Assembly (NCBI GenBank): GCA_015064745.1
Contig: SVRR01000006.1
Coordinates: 1-64,000 of the forward strand
Direction of reading: 5' to 3'
Length of the DNA stretch: 64,000 nt
DNA from: Oscillospiraceae bacterium
Lineage (GTDB): Bacteria; Bacillota; Clostridia; Oscillospirales; CAG-272
A program made the position numbers and the translations under genes. The notes beneath the pieces were generated by a model that worked only from the letters and a program-made list of their open reading frames with translations, did no database searches and was not told the DNA's origin. Of this stretch, positions 54,674 through 63,134 are shown piece after piece (positions within the stretch are counted from its first letter, which is position 1; each line of letters begins with the position of its first letter).

Positions 54674-55867
54674 ATGAGCCGTATGGTCGGTACCGTCTCC
54701 CGTGGCGTTCGTGCGCCCATCATTCGTCAAGGAGATGACATTGTTTCTATCGTAACCGAGTCGGTGCTCGCATGTGCTGAAAGCGAAGGCTTTGCACTTC
54801 GTGACCGTGACGTCGTAGCGATGACGGAAGCGGTGGTTGCGCGCGCGCAAGGCAACTATGCCTCGGTAGACAACATTGCAAAGGATGTCAAGGCAAAGCT
54901 CGGCGGCGACACCGTGGGTGTGATCTTCCCTATTCTCAGCCGCAATCGCTTTGCCATCTGCCTGCGCGGCATCGCAAAGGCGGTAAAAAAGATCGTTTTG
55001 ATGCTTTCTTATCCTTCCGACGAGGTAGGAAATCACCTTATTTCGCTTGACGCTGTCGATGAGGCGGGCATTAATCCCTACAGCGACGTTCTCTCTCTCG
55101 AAAAGTACCGTGCGCTGTTCGGCTACGAGGTGCATCCCTTTACGGGTGTCGACTACGTGGCTTACTACGAGGAGCTTATCCGCGATTGCGGTGCTGACGT
55201 GGAGATCGTATTCGCCAACGATGCGCGCAAGATCCTCGCCTACACAAAAAACGTCATCTGCTGTGATATTCATACGCGTCATCGCACCAAGCGTATTTTG
55301 CGCGCGGCAGGCGCCGAACGCCTTTACGGTCTTGACGAGATCATGAATGCCCCCGTGGACGGCTCGGGTTATAACGCGGACTTTGGTCTTCTGGGCTCTA
55401 ACAAAGCAACCGAGGACGAGGTCAAGCTCTTCCCCCGCGACTGCCAGGCTGTCGTAGACGCCATCCAAGAGAAGCTCATCGCGGCTACCGGCAAGCATAT
55501 TGAGGTCATGGTTTACGGTGACGGTGCCTTCAAGGATCCCGTCGGTAAGATCTGGGAGCTCGCAGACCCCATCGTTTCCCCCGCCTATACGGCAGGACTT
55601 GAAGGAACGCCCAACGAGCTTAAGCTGAAATATCTTGCCGATAACGAATTCGCTTCCCTTTCGGGCGAAGCGCTCAAGGAAGCAATCAAGGGAAAGATCC
55701 AAGAGAAGGACGGTAACCTTGTCGGAAAAATGGCATCCGAGGGAACGACACCGCGCCGTCTTACCGACCTGATCGGTTCTCTTTGCGACTTAACCTCCGG
55801 CTCGGGAGATAAGGGCACGCCCATCGTTCTTATTCAAGGCTATTTCGATAACTACACCAACGAATAA
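54674..55867 (+). CDS. Coenzyme F420-0:L-glutamate ligase-like protein
   Basis: 397 residues. The CofE-like part spans the whole protein: GTVSRGVRAPIIRQGDD, DVVAMTEAVVARAQGN, FPILSRNRFAICLRGIAKA, HPFTGVDYVAYYEEL and the C-terminal GTPRRLTDLIGSLCDLTSG. In methanogens and actinobacteria CofE adds glutamates to F420. Firmicutes such as this usually lack the deazaflavin synthase, and none is in the window, so the long version (family proteins are about 250 residues) probably ligates glutamate to another acceptor. Monocistronic with the small lipoprotein gene 20 bases downstream. Confidence 0.8.
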   Translation: MSRMVGTVSRGVRAPIIRQGDDIVSIVTESVLACAESEGFALRDRDVVAMTEAVVARAQGNYASVDNIAKDVKAKLGGDTVGVIFPILSRNRFAICLRGIAKAVKKIVLMLSYPSDEVGNHLISLDAVDEAGINPYSDVLSLEKYRALFGYEVHPFTGVDYVAYYEELIRDCGADVEIVFANDARKILAYTKNVICCDIHTRHRTKRILRAAGAERLYGLDEIMNAPVDGSGYNADFGLLGSNKATEDEVKLFPRDCQAVVDAIQEKLIAATGKHIEVMVYGDGAFKDPVGKIWELADPIVSPAYTAGLEGTPNELKLKYLADNEFASLSGEALKEAIKGKIQEKDGNLVGKMASEGTTPRRLTDLIGSLCDLTSGSGDKGTPIVLIQGYFDNYTNE

Positions 55868-55887
55868 ATTTTATTTACGAGGTGCCT

Positions 55888-56073
55888 ATGAAAAAACTGA
55901 TTGCGCTTTTGCTTGTCTTATTGTTGGTATGTGCCCTTTTTGTCGCTTGTGGACCTGACAACGATGACGATTCGGGAATTTCCGGTGGCGGCTTAGGCGG
56001 CAATAACAACGAGCCCGACCTTCCCCAAGGCAGCGACAACGCAGGGGATGACTTAATTTGGGATCTTGTCTGA
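55888..56073 (+). CDS. Small acidic lipoprotein
   Basis: 61 residues from ATG 55888 with ACGAGG upstream. MKKLIALLLVLLLVCALFVAC is a lipoprotein signal peptide; the lipobox FVAC points to lipidation at Cys21. The mature 40 residues are short, Gly/Asn/Asp-rich and disordered, without recognisable domain. Probably co-transcribed with the F420-ligase-like gene and ended by the terminator at 56085. It could be a remnant of a longer lipoprotein. Confidence 0.75.
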   Translation: MKKLIALLLVLLLVCALFVACGPDNDDDSGISGGGLGGNNNEPDLPQGSDNAGDDLIWDLV

Positions 56074-56083
56074 ACTAAAAAAG

Positions 56084-56132
56084 CAAAAAACATGGCTTCG
56101 CAGTTTCCAAAAGGATATGCGAAGCCATATTT
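56084..56132. terminator. Bidirectional terminator between the lipoprotein and pqqD-like genes
   Basis: ATGGCTTCGCA (56092-56102) pairs with TGCGAAGCCAT (56118-56128), with A-rich left and T-rich right flanks, so it can terminate convergent transcripts from both sides. Confidence 0.9.
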
Positions 56133-56396
56133 TTATTCTTCCAAAACGCCGAAGGAACGGAGCGAAGCCAAGAAGCGATCCGTATCTGCCCTCGCCGTCT
56201 CCATGTCGATCTCATATTCCTCCGCAAGCGCGGAAACAAGCGCGTCCTCATCGGTTTCGGTCAGCATTCTTTCCCAAAGAAATTTTCCCGTGCCGTTCAA
56301 TTTTAACATACTCGCGAAGGTGTGGGTGGGGTCAAGGGGCACGACTACCGTGCTCCCCGCAACTTCTCTTATAATAAAACCGTTTTTTATCTTCAT
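56133..56396 (-). CDS. PqqD-like peptide-binding protein
   Basis: 87 residues, the size of stand-alone PqqD/RRE proteins. The pattern VPLDPTHTFASMLKLNGTGKFLWERM followed by a helical ALAEEYEIDMETARAD is the PqqD winged-helix fold, which in RiPP pathways binds leader peptides. It is 43 bases behind a HPr-kinase-like gene and no precursor peptide, radical SAM or maturation protease is seen nearby. Confidence 0.82.
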   Translation of the reverse strand: MKIKNGFIIREVAGSTVVVPLDPTHTFASMLKLNGTGKFLWERMLTETDEDALVSALAEEYEIDMETARADTDRFLASLRSFGVLEE

Positions 56397-56439
56397 GCTT
56401 TTACCCTTCTTTTCTGAAACACATTGTGTTCTACAACGT

Positions 56440-57162
56440 TTATTGATCCAAAGATATATCGATCCCTGTCATGGTGCGGAAGGACAGCGCTGCGGCCTCG
56501 GAAGAAATATTGCAAAAAAGGTGATAGATGGGTACCTGCTTTATCAGTGTGTCCGCAAGGCGAAGCGTTTCACTTACACCTTGCGCGGTGGGTGGCTTTA
56601 ACATCTGCGCAAAAACGCGCGGAAGCAGCTCTTTTTGCGCAACGGAAAGAATTTCGTTTTGCTCGCCGCGAGACAGGAAGCAAAGACCTTTTAAAGGGGC
56701 GCTGACGTTTCTTTGCCACCCCTCTTTTCCGCAAAAAGGACTGCCGTATGCTGTAACGACACCGTCCTTGATACGCAAAAAGGGCTTATCACCGTTGATG
56801 ATGTTCACACGCTTGCCGAAGCATTTTCTCCAAAGCGCAATGTGGGTGCTTTTTCCCGTACCGCTGGGGGCAGCAAAGGCATAAGCGGCACCGTCGACCT
56901 CGACTACTGCGGCGTGGAAAAGGATAGCCCCGCGGCTTGCCGCCTCGTTTGCCACGCAGCGGAAGATCGCAAAGCTTTCGGCATACGCCGATGAGAACGA
57001 AGGATTTTCCCTCATAATGTCGGCAAGCTCACTGTCATCTACCGACACACGAAAATCGGAGACGTCCTCTGTCTCGACCAAATAGTCGCGGCAAGTGCTT
57101 GCCGTCAGCGGATAGCGCGCCTCAATCTCAACAAGAAGCTCGGCAATACGGTATTTCGGCAT
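56440..57162 (-). CDS. HPr kinase/PEP carboxykinase-like P-loop kinase
   Basis: 240 residues from ATG 57162 with GGGAGGTGG upstream; an ATG at 57195 would read through the msmX terminator. The P-loop is APSGTGKSTHIALW (about 98-111), followed by NIINGDKPFLRIKDGVV and AYGSPFCGKEG, as in HprK-type kinases paired with PqqD in RiPP tailoring (for example lasso peptide kinases). It lacks the HprK N-terminal domain. There is little room for a promoter before it, so it probably depends on read-through from msmX. Confidence 0.8.
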   Translation of the reverse strand: MPKYRIAELLVEIEARYPLTASTCRDYLVETEDVSDFRVSVDDSELADIMRENPSFSSAYAESFAIFRCVANEAASRGAILFHAAVVEVDGAAYAFAAPSGTGKSTHIALWRKCFGKRVNIINGDKPFLRIKDGVVTAYGSPFCGKEGWQRNVSAPLKGLCFLSRGEQNEILSVAQKELLPRVFAQMLKPPTAQGVSETLRLADTLIKQVPIYHLFCNISSEAAALSFRTMTGIDISLDQ

Positions 57163-57193
57163 AATTTCCACCTCCCGCGAACAAACATTTTTC

Positions 57194-57225
57194 AAAAAAG
57201 GGCTTTCGCAAAAACGCGAAAGCCC
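57194..57225 (-). terminator. Terminator of the msmX-type gene
   Basis: GGGCTTTCGC (57200-57209) pairs with GCGAAAGCCC (57216-57225); on the minus strand it is followed by TTTTTT. It lies 13 bases behind the msmX stop and its 3' flank overlaps the space before the HPr-kinase-like gene. Confidence 0.9.
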
Positions 57226-57237
57226 CTCGCTTTTGAT

Positions 57238-58371
57238 TTAGTGAACGATGCAACGCTCGGTATCCTTGTCAAAGATGTGGATTCTCTCCGCATCGATAGC
57301 AACCTTGATCTTGTCGCCGGCGCGGGACTGAGAACGGGAGGAAACGCGGGCAATGAGCATTTTGCCGTTGGTAGCGTCCTCTTGTCCTTCAAAGCCAAGG
57401 TAAAGGTAGATCTCAGCACCCATAAGCTCGGTAACCTCAACGTCTGCGTCCATCAAGCTGTCGGGCATGTTGGAGATGTGCATGGGGTCATCGTGGATAT
57501 GCTCGGGACGGATACCCATAACGACCTCTTGATCGATATACTCAAGAAGCGCGGGGTTAGAAGCCTTCTCCGCGGGAAGCTTCACCGAGGTGGTGCCGAA
57601 TTCAAGATACAGGTCGTCACCCTTCTTCACGAGCTTCGAGGTCACGAAGTTCATCTGAGGGCTTCCGATAAAGCCTGCAACGAAGAGGTTGCAGGGATAG
57701 TCGTAGAGGTTCTGAGGAGTATCTACCTGCTGGATAAGACCGTCCTTCATAACGACGATACGAGTAGCCATCGTCATAGCCTCGGTCTGGTCATGCGTAA
57801 CGTAGATAAAGGTGGTACCAACCTTCTTGTGGAGCTTGGTAAGCTCGGTTCTCATCGAAGCACGGAGCTTTGCGTCAAGGTTGGAAAGAGGCTCGTCGAG
57901 AAGGAAGACCTTAGGCGAACGGACGATTGCACGACCGAGTGCCACACGCTGCTTCTGACCGCCGGACAGAGCCTTCGGCTTACGGTCGAGAAGGTGGTTG
58001 ATGTCGAGGATCTTAGCAGCCTCCTCAACGCGGCGCTTGATCTCTTCCTTGGAGACCTTGCGGAGCTTAAGACCGAACGCCATGTTCTCAAATACGGTCA
58101 TGTGAGGATAAAGAGCGTAGTTCTGGAACACCATCGCGATATCGCGATCCTTAGGTGCTACGTCATTTACGAGCGTATCGCCGATAAAGAGCTCACCCTC
58201 GGTGATTTCTTCAAGACCTGCGATCATACGGAGGGTGGTAGACTTACCGCATCCGGAAGGACCTACGAAAATGAGGAACTCCTTGTCCTTGATCTCAAGG
58301 TTAAAGTCGGATACAGCGGTAACGCCACCGGGATACTTTTTGTAAATGTGCTTTAAAGAAAGACCTGCCAT
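57238..58371 (-). CDS. msmX: Multi-sugar ABC transporter ATP-binding protein (MsmX/UgpC type)
   Basis: 377 residues. Walker [14 protein letters not shown] signature [14 protein letters not shown], Walker [16 protein letters not shown], switch VTHDQTEAM and a C-terminal TOBE/MalK regulatory domain ([13 protein letters not shown]). It energises carbohydrate importers. No binding protein or permease genes are near, so it is an orphan ATPase that probably serves several importers in trans, as MsmX does in Bacillus. It is flanked by its own promoter and terminator. Confidence 0.93.
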   Translation of the reverse strand: MAGLSLKHIYKKYPGGVTAVSDFNLEIKDKEFLIFVGPSGCGKSTTLRMIAGLEEITEGELFIGDTLVNDVAPKDRDIAMVFQNYALYPHMTVFENMAFGLKLRKVSKEEIKRRVEEAAKILDINHLLDRKPKALSGGQKQRVALGRAIVRSPKVFLLDEPLSNLDAKLRASMRTELTKLHKKVGTTFIYVTHDQTEAMTMATRIVVMKDGLIQQVDTPQNLYDYPCNLFVAGFIGSPQMNFVTSKLVKKGDDLYLEFGTTSVKLPAEKASNPALLEYIDQEVVMGIRPEHIHDDPMHISNMPDSLMDADVEVTELMGAEIYLYLGFEGQEDATNGKMLIARVSSRSQSRAGDKIKVAIDAERIHIFDKDTERCIVH

Positions 58372-58416
58372 TGTGTACTCCTTTTTTTGTCCGAAGACTA
58401 TTTTTTTACCTTATAT

Positions 58417-58445
58417 ATTATACCAAACAAACATCAACTTGAAAA
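58417..58445 (-). promoter_or_regulatory. Promoter of the msmX-type gene
   Basis: Minus strand TTTTCA (58445-58440), spacer 17, perfect TATAAT (58422-58417). The -35 is weak. The rest of the 216-base gap to tex contains only an ATTCTAA/TTAGAAT inverted repeat near 58541-58558 without T run. Confidence 0.55.
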
Positions 58446-58587
58446 GTGGTTTTTTCCCCAAATTTTCGTATGTGCATTTGGTAAACATGCACAAATTGTG
58501 TTTTTCTTTGTGAATTTGCAGCGAAATCTTACCGCCTACCATTCTAATTTATTAGAATTCGGCAAACACAGCGATGTCGCGCAGAGA

Positions 58588-60756
58588 TCATTTCGTTTCG
58601 GAAAGACCCTTTCTGGTAAGCGAAATACGCTTTCTTTGCATATCCACCGCCTTGATCTTCACGTCAATAACGTCACCCACCGAGAACAACTCGCGCGGAT
58701 GCTTTACGAAGCGACGGTCGGACATCTCGGAAACGTGCAAAAGTCCGTCCTCATGCACGCCGATATCCACGAAGCAACCGAAGTCCACCACGTTGCGCAC
58801 GGTTCCCTTCAGCACCATGTCGGGCGTAAGATCCTTCATTTCAAGAACGTCGGTACGGAGCACGGGCGCGGGCGCATCATCGCGGATATCTCTGCCCGGC
58901 TTTTCAAGCTCGCCGATGATATCAAGAAGCGTCGGTTCTCCACAGCCCAGCTCCTCGGCAAGACGGGAAAAGCCGACCTTCTCCGCCTTGAAGCGAAGCA
59001 GCTTCATTCCCTCGCCGCGCACGTCCTGCTCGGTATAATCAAAGCGGGCAAGAAGCGCCTTGGCAACGCCGTAGGATTCGGGGTGCACGCCCGTATTGTC
59101 AAGGATCTCATCGCCGCCAACGACGCGTAAGAAGCCGGCACACTGCTCGTACGCCTTTGCGCCCAGCTTGGGCACCTTGAGAAGCTTTGCACGCGACTTA
59201 AATTCTCCGTTCTCCTCGCGATAGGCAACGATATTCTTCGCGATGGTCTTATTGATGCCGGACACATAAGAAAGGAGCGAGGCAGACGCGGTATTGAGGT
59301 CAACGCCCACGCTGTTTACGCAATCCTCCACCACACCGCCGAGCGTTTCGGCAAGGCGCTTGGGGTTCATATCGTGTTGATACTGACCGACGCCGATCGC
59401 CATGGGATCGACCTTAACAAGCTCTGCAAGAGGGTCTTGCAGGCGGCGCGCAATGGAAACGGCACTGCGCTCGTTGACGTCAAGATCGGGAAATTCTTCT
59501 TGCGCAAGCTTGGTCGCGGAATACACCGAGGCACCCGACTCGGATACGATGGTATACGCCACGGGCAGGCTGTTTTCACGGATCAGATCGGCAACGAATT
59601 TCTCGCTCTCACGGGATGCCGTGCCGTTACCGATGGCAATAATGTCAACCTTATATTTACGAATAAGCTCGAGAAGGGTGCGAGAGGCTCTCACCGTATC
59701 CTCGCGCGGCTTGGTGGGATAAATAACCGTAGAGGTCAAATATTTACCCGTCTTATCCACAATGGCAAGCTTACAGCCATGCGCATAGCCGGGGTCAAAG
59801 CCCAGCACCGTCTTGCCCTTGACGGGCGCGATCAGAAGCAAATTCTTCAAGTTTTCGCCAAAGACCTTGAGCGCGCCCTCTGCCGCCGCGTCGAAAAGCT
59901 CGGCGCGGATCTCGCGTTCAAGCGAAGGGAAAATCAAACGAGAATAGCTGTCGGTCGCCGCCGCGTGAATAAAGGGGGCGACGGGCGACGAGGGATTTTT
60001 GGTGCAGGAAGCACAAAGCTTGCCAACGGCAACCGTTTCGTCTGCCGCAAGGTCGACCTTTAAGAAGCCCTCCTTCTCTCCGCGGTTGAGCGCGAGAATA
60101 CGGTGCGGACGCATCTTGGTGATGGGCTCGCTGTATTCGTAATAATCGGCGTAGACCGAGTCCTCCTCCTTCGCGGCGGCGGCCTTGATGGCACCGTCCC
60201 CCGAAAGATAGGTACGAAGCACCTGACGGTATTCCGCCGTCGTCGAGATGTCCTCGGCAATGATATCCGACACGCCCGCAAGCACGGACGAAACGTCAGG
60301 AAGACCGTTCTCTTCATTCACGTATGCCTCGGCAAGCGCTTCTAAGGACTCTTCCAGCTTGTCGGGCTCCGCAGTTACGAGTGCGGCAAGCGGTTCAAGC
60401 CCCCTCTCGCGTGCCACGGAAGCGCGCGTCTTTCTCTTGGGACGGTAAGGAAGATAAAGGTCTTCTAATGCCACCTGCGTTTCCGCCTTTTCGATGGCGG
60501 CAAGAAGCTCGGGGGTCATCTTCTCCTGTCCTTCAATAGAAGAGATGATCTCAGCGCGTCTTTCGTCCAAATTACGCAAATAGCGCAAACGGTCCTCTAA
60601 CGTACGGAGCGTATCGTCATCCATGCTTCCCGTGACCTCCTTGCGGTAGCGGGCAATGAAGGGAACGGTATTTCCCTCGTCAAGCATTTCGACCGCACGG
60701 GTGACGTGCTCCTCCGAAAATTTCAGTTCTTCTGCAAGCTTTGCAATAATGTTCAT
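58588..60756 (-). CDS. tex: RNA-binding transcription accessory protein Tex
   Basis: 722 residues. N-terminal helical Tex domain (VPFIARYRKEVTGSMDD), YqgF/RNase H-like domain around LGFDPGYAHGCKLAIVD, helix-hairpin-helix block with NTASASLLSYVSGINKTIAK, and a C-terminal S1 domain (VLKGTVRNVVDFGCFVDIGVHEDGLLHVSE). It binds nucleic acids and affects transcription elongation. It lies 42 bases behind rsuA and is probably co-transcribed with it. Confidence 0.96.
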   Translation of the reverse strand: MNIIAKLAEELKFSEEHVTRAVEMLDEGNTVPFIARYRKEVTGSMDDDTLRTLEDRLRYLRNLDERRAEIISSIEGQEKMTPELLAAIEKAETQVALEDLYLPYRPKRKTRASVARERGLEPLAALVTAEPDKLEESLEALAEAYVNEENGLPDVSSVLAGVSDIIAEDISTTAEYRQVLRTYLSGDGAIKAAAAKEEDSVYADYYEYSEPITKMRPHRILALNRGEKEGFLKVDLAADETVAVGKLCASCTKNPSSPVAPFIHAAATDSYSRLIFPSLEREIRAELFDAAAEGALKVFGENLKNLLLIAPVKGKTVLGFDPGYAHGCKLAIVDKTGKYLTSTVIYPTKPREDTVRASRTLLELIRKYKVDIIAIGNGTASRESEKFVADLIRENSLPVAYTIVSESGASVYSATKLAQEEFPDLDVNERSAVSIARRLQDPLAELVKVDPMAIGVGQYQHDMNPKRLAETLGGVVEDCVNSVGVDLNTASASLLSYVSGINKTIAKNIVAYREENGEFKSRAKLLKVPKLGAKAYEQCAGFLRVVGGDEILDNTGVHPESYGVAKALLARFDYTEQDVRGEGMKLLRFKAEKVGFSRLAEELGCGEPTLLDIIGELEKPGRDIRDDAPAPVLRTDVLEMKDLTPDMVLKGTVRNVVDFGCFVDIGVHEDGLLHVSEMSDRRFVKHPRELFSVGDVIDVKIKAVDMQRKRISLTRKGLSETK

Positions 60757-60798
60757 GTCGTTTTCCTTTATATTTGCCTTCTTTTGAAGGATATTTAC

Positions 60799-61503
60799 TT
60801 ATTTTTGTGCAAGAAGATGCGCCGTCTCCTCCTCGGTCAGATAGCGCCACGCACCGGGCGACAAGCCTTCATCCAGCGGAATACCGCCGAAGGAGATGCG
60901 CGCAAGCGAAGTAACGGTGCAGCCCTCTCTTTGCATCATGCGCTTGATCTGATGGTATTTTCCCTCGGTCAAGACGATCTCGCCCGCCGTCCGTCCGTCA
61001 TCAAGCGCCAAGGCGGCAGGCTTGCAAATTTCATCGCCCAGCCGAACGCCCGCGAGGAAGCGTGCCTCCGCGCCCTCGGGGAGAGGCGCGTCAAGCGTGA
61101 AGGCATAGACCTTTTCGACGTGATGCTTCGGGGAAAGCAGCCTGTGTGCCGTCTGTCCGTCGTCGGTAAGCAGCATAAAGCCTGTCGTATCCTTATCCAG
61201 TCTGCCGCAGGGAAAAAGTCCGCGGCGTTTTAATTCCTCGGGAAGCAGCTCGGTGACGACGGGCAAGCGCCCATCGGTCGTTGCACTGATATATCCCTCG
61301 GGCTTATTCATCATCACGTAGACGAATTTGGAGAAGCCAACGCGCTCGCCGCGAAAGAAGATCTCCGCCTTCGCTTCATCCACCTTCATATCGGCGCGTG
61401 AGGCGGGCACGCCGTCAACGACGATCTCACCGCGTGAAACGGCACGGGCACAGTCGCGGCGGGAAAGGAGCCCCGCATCCGAAAAAAGCTTATCGAGCCG
61501 CAT
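60799..61503 (-). CDS. rsuA: 16S rRNA pseudouridine(516) synthase, RsuA type
   Basis: 234 residues. N-terminal S4 RNA-binding domain (RLDKLFSDAGLLSRRDCARAV) followed by the catalytic PSI domain with the key aspartate in CGRLDKDTTGFMLLTDDGQ and the LLSPKHHVEKVYAF block typical of RsuA. It converts U516 of 16S rRNA to pseudouridine. RluB/RluF relatives cannot be ruled out entirely. Confidence 0.88.
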   Translation of the reverse strand: MRLDKLFSDAGLLSRRDCARAVSRGEIVVDGVPASRADMKVDEAKAEIFFRGERVGFSKFVYVMMNKPEGYISATTDGRLPVVTELLPEELKRRGLFPCGRLDKDTTGFMLLTDDGQTAHRLLSPKHHVEKVYAFTLDAPLPEGAEARFLAGVRLGDEICKPAALALDDGRTAGEIVLTEGKYHQIKRMMQREGCTVTSLARISFGGIPLDEGLSPGAWRYLTEEETAHLLAQK

Positions 61504-61532
61504 TTTTCTCCCCCTTTCATCTTCTCTTATTC

Positions 61533-61561
61533 ATTGTACCATTTTCCTTGGCAAAAGTAAA
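61533..61561 (-). promoter_or_regulatory. Promoter of rsuA-tex
   Basis: Minus strand TTTACT (61561-61556), spacer 17, TACAAT (61538-61533), 30 bases ahead of the rsuA start. It diverges from the folT promoter at 61580. Confidence 0.6.
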
Positions 61562-61579
61562 GTTTTTTTGGAAAAATAC

Positions 61580-61608
61580 TTGCAAAAACAGAAAAAATAT
61601 GCTATGCT
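61580..61608 (+). promoter_or_regulatory. Promoter of the THF riboswitch-folT operon
   Basis: TTGCAA (61580-61585), spacer 17, TATGCT (61603-61608). Transcription would begin just before the riboswitch. Confidence 0.7.
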
Positions 61609-61616
61609 ATACCCAC

Positions 61617-61716
61617 AGAACAGAGTAGACGTTGCCGCGTCAAGTGTCCTTGGGACGGGGAGTTGCCCAAGGAACGAAGGTTTTTCCGCGGTGGCATCGT
61701 CGCATCCCGCTGCAAA
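61617..61716 (+). promoter_or_regulatory. Tetrahydrofolate (THF) riboswitch
   Basis: The conserved THF-I core is present in order: AGAGTAGACG, GCGTCAAGTG, GGGGAGTTGCCC, AACGAAGG, CCGCGGTG and GCATCCCGCTG, with paired segments where the class expects them. It senses reduced folates. It precedes a folate-uptake S component, the usual target. Between aptamer and gene, CTTCTTGCATC (61731-61741) can pair with GATGTCAAGGAG (61770-61781), which contains the ribosome binding site, or with the preceding CAAGAAGA, so control is probably translational. Confidence 0.93.
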
Positions 61717-61793
61717 ACACAAGAAGATATCTTCTTGCATCGGGCAAGTGTTTACGCACGCTTTATTCTGATGTCAAGGAGGTATTTTTATTT

Positions 61794-62420
61794 ATGAAAA
61801 GCAACGCAAAGATCCTTTCCAACCACGTTCACCGTCTGGTGCTCGACGCCATGCTCGCCGCCCTCTTCTTCGCCCTTTCGATGTTCTCGGTCGATCTCGG
61901 CTTTATCAAATTTACCGTGGCACCCCTCGCTATTCTGATCGCGGGACTTCTCTTTGGTCCCGTGGACGGTGCTGTCGTCGGTCTTATCGGTGCCTTTCTC
62001 GAACAGCTCATCAAATACGGTTTCAGCGTCACGATGCCGCTTTGGATCCTGCCTGCCGTCGTTCGCGGTCTTTTGATCGGCGCCCTCGCTCTTCTCATGC
62101 GCCGTTATTTCCAAAAGCGCACGGACGGTCGCTTTACCCCCGCCAAGGCGGGCAAGAACGCCTCGCTTTTCGTCGTGTTTACCGTCGTCTGTGCCATTCT
62201 CTCTGCCATCGTCGTGACGATCTGCAACACCCTTCCCCTCTACGTGGATTTCAAGGTGTTCGGCTGGTCGAGCGAAAATCCTCTCCTCTGGGGTGCGCTT
62301 TCCGCCCGTTTTGTTTCCGGCATGCTGACCTCTACCATTTTAGGCCTTATCACCCCTCTCGTCGTCATCCCCGCCTCCGCGGCGATCGAACGCATGAAAA
62401 AGCCTTACCTTTGGAAATAA
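61794..62420 (+). CDS. folT: ECF transporter S component for folate (FolT)
   Basis: 208 residues from ATG 61794 behind AAGGAGG. About six membrane helices in S-component layout, with FTVAPLAILIAGLLFGPVDGAVVGLIGAFLEQ and SMFSVDLGFIKF, the family pattern. It binds folate and docks with a shared EcfAAT module, not encoded here. The THF riboswitch in front identifies folate as the substrate; it should be switched off when THF is plentiful. Confidence 0.93.
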   Translation: MKSNAKILSNHVHRLVLDAMLAALFFALSMFSVDLGFIKFTVAPLAILIAGLLFGPVDGAVVGLIGAFLEQLIKYGFSVTMPLWILPAVVRGLLIGALALLMRRYFQKRTDGRFTPAKAGKNASLFVVFTVVCAILSAIVVTICNTLPLYVDFKVFGWSSENPLLWGALSARFVSGMLTSTILGLITPLVVIPASAAIERMKKPYLWK

Positions 62421-62430
62421 AGGAGAAACT

Positions 62431-62913
62431 ATGTCACATAAAAAAGAAATCTACACCACCGTACTCAAGGCACTCCCCAACACCAACTGCTTCATTGACC
62501 GAAGCACCACCGCAGAGGACTACAATCGATTGGCGGCAGCGTTTTATTACTTGTTCAACAGTGATATTCTGACCAAGGGCGACTACGTCCACGTCTTCGG
62601 CGTCCTTTCCGAAAAGCTTCCCATCTACGAAAGGGGCGGCGATAAGGAAAAATTCAAGGAGCTTGCCGTCACCTATGCCGAGTTTGGCTATCCGAAAAAC
62701 CCCGATATCCGCCGCGTTATTTGCGACTTTATCGACCATATCGACGGAATTTCGGGTGCTCTGCTTGCAAGATCCGTCAACGCTCTTCGCGCTCGGTTAG
62801 AAAAATGCTCCGACTTTGTCGGCACGGAAGCGCTCTCCCACGGCTTTACGCTCACACCGCTGACAGAAAAAGAGCTCGCAACCATCAAAAGCATTATTCT
62901 TGTTGGAAAATAA
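62431..62913 (+). CDS. Hypothetical protein co-transcribed with folT
   Basis: 160 residues from ATG 62431 with GGAG eight bases upstream, 10 bases after folT. Predominantly helical, charged, with no membrane segment, signal peptide or metal motif; the C-terminal part has the block LSHGFTLTPLTEKELATIKS. No family is recognised. Its place under the same riboswitch suggests a link to folate, but this rests on position alone. Confidence 0.7.
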   Translation: MSHKKEIYTTVLKALPNTNCFIDRSTTAEDYNRLAAAFYYLFNSDILTKGDYVHVFGVLSEKLPIYERGGDKEKFKELAVTYAEFGYPKNPDIRRVICDFIDHIDGISGALLARSVNALRARLEKCSDFVGTEALSHGFTLTPLTEKELATIKSIILVGK

Positions 62914-62959
62914 AAACAAAAAACAGTAAAAACTCTCTTGTCAAGAATTTAATAAAACA

Positions 62960-63020
62960 GGCGTTTTTTGTAAAAACGCCGCCAAAAAAGCCGATTTTCA
63001 TGATGAAAATCGGCTTTTTT
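62960..63020 (+). terminator. Double hairpin terminator behind the folT operon
   Basis: GGCGTTTTTT/AAAAACGCC (62960-62980) is followed by AAAAAAGCCGATTTTCA/TGAAAATCGGCTTTTTT (62984-63020). The second is a strong terminator and, having A and T flanks, can act in both directions for the convergent gene at 63135. Confidence 0.88.
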
Positions 63021-63134
63021 CAACCTTAATTTGAAACAAGACAAAAGAAACAGCAAAAGACGAACCCCGCCCTACGGTTTTTAAATTTCTTGTTTGTTTG
63101 CGGTTATGCCTAAATGCGACGCCCTGTTTTTGTT

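Noticed and set aside
58541-58558. ATTCTAA/TTAGAAT inverted repeat as terminator of tex
   Set aside because: The stem is all A/T except one pair and no T run follows, so it is not convincing as a terminator.
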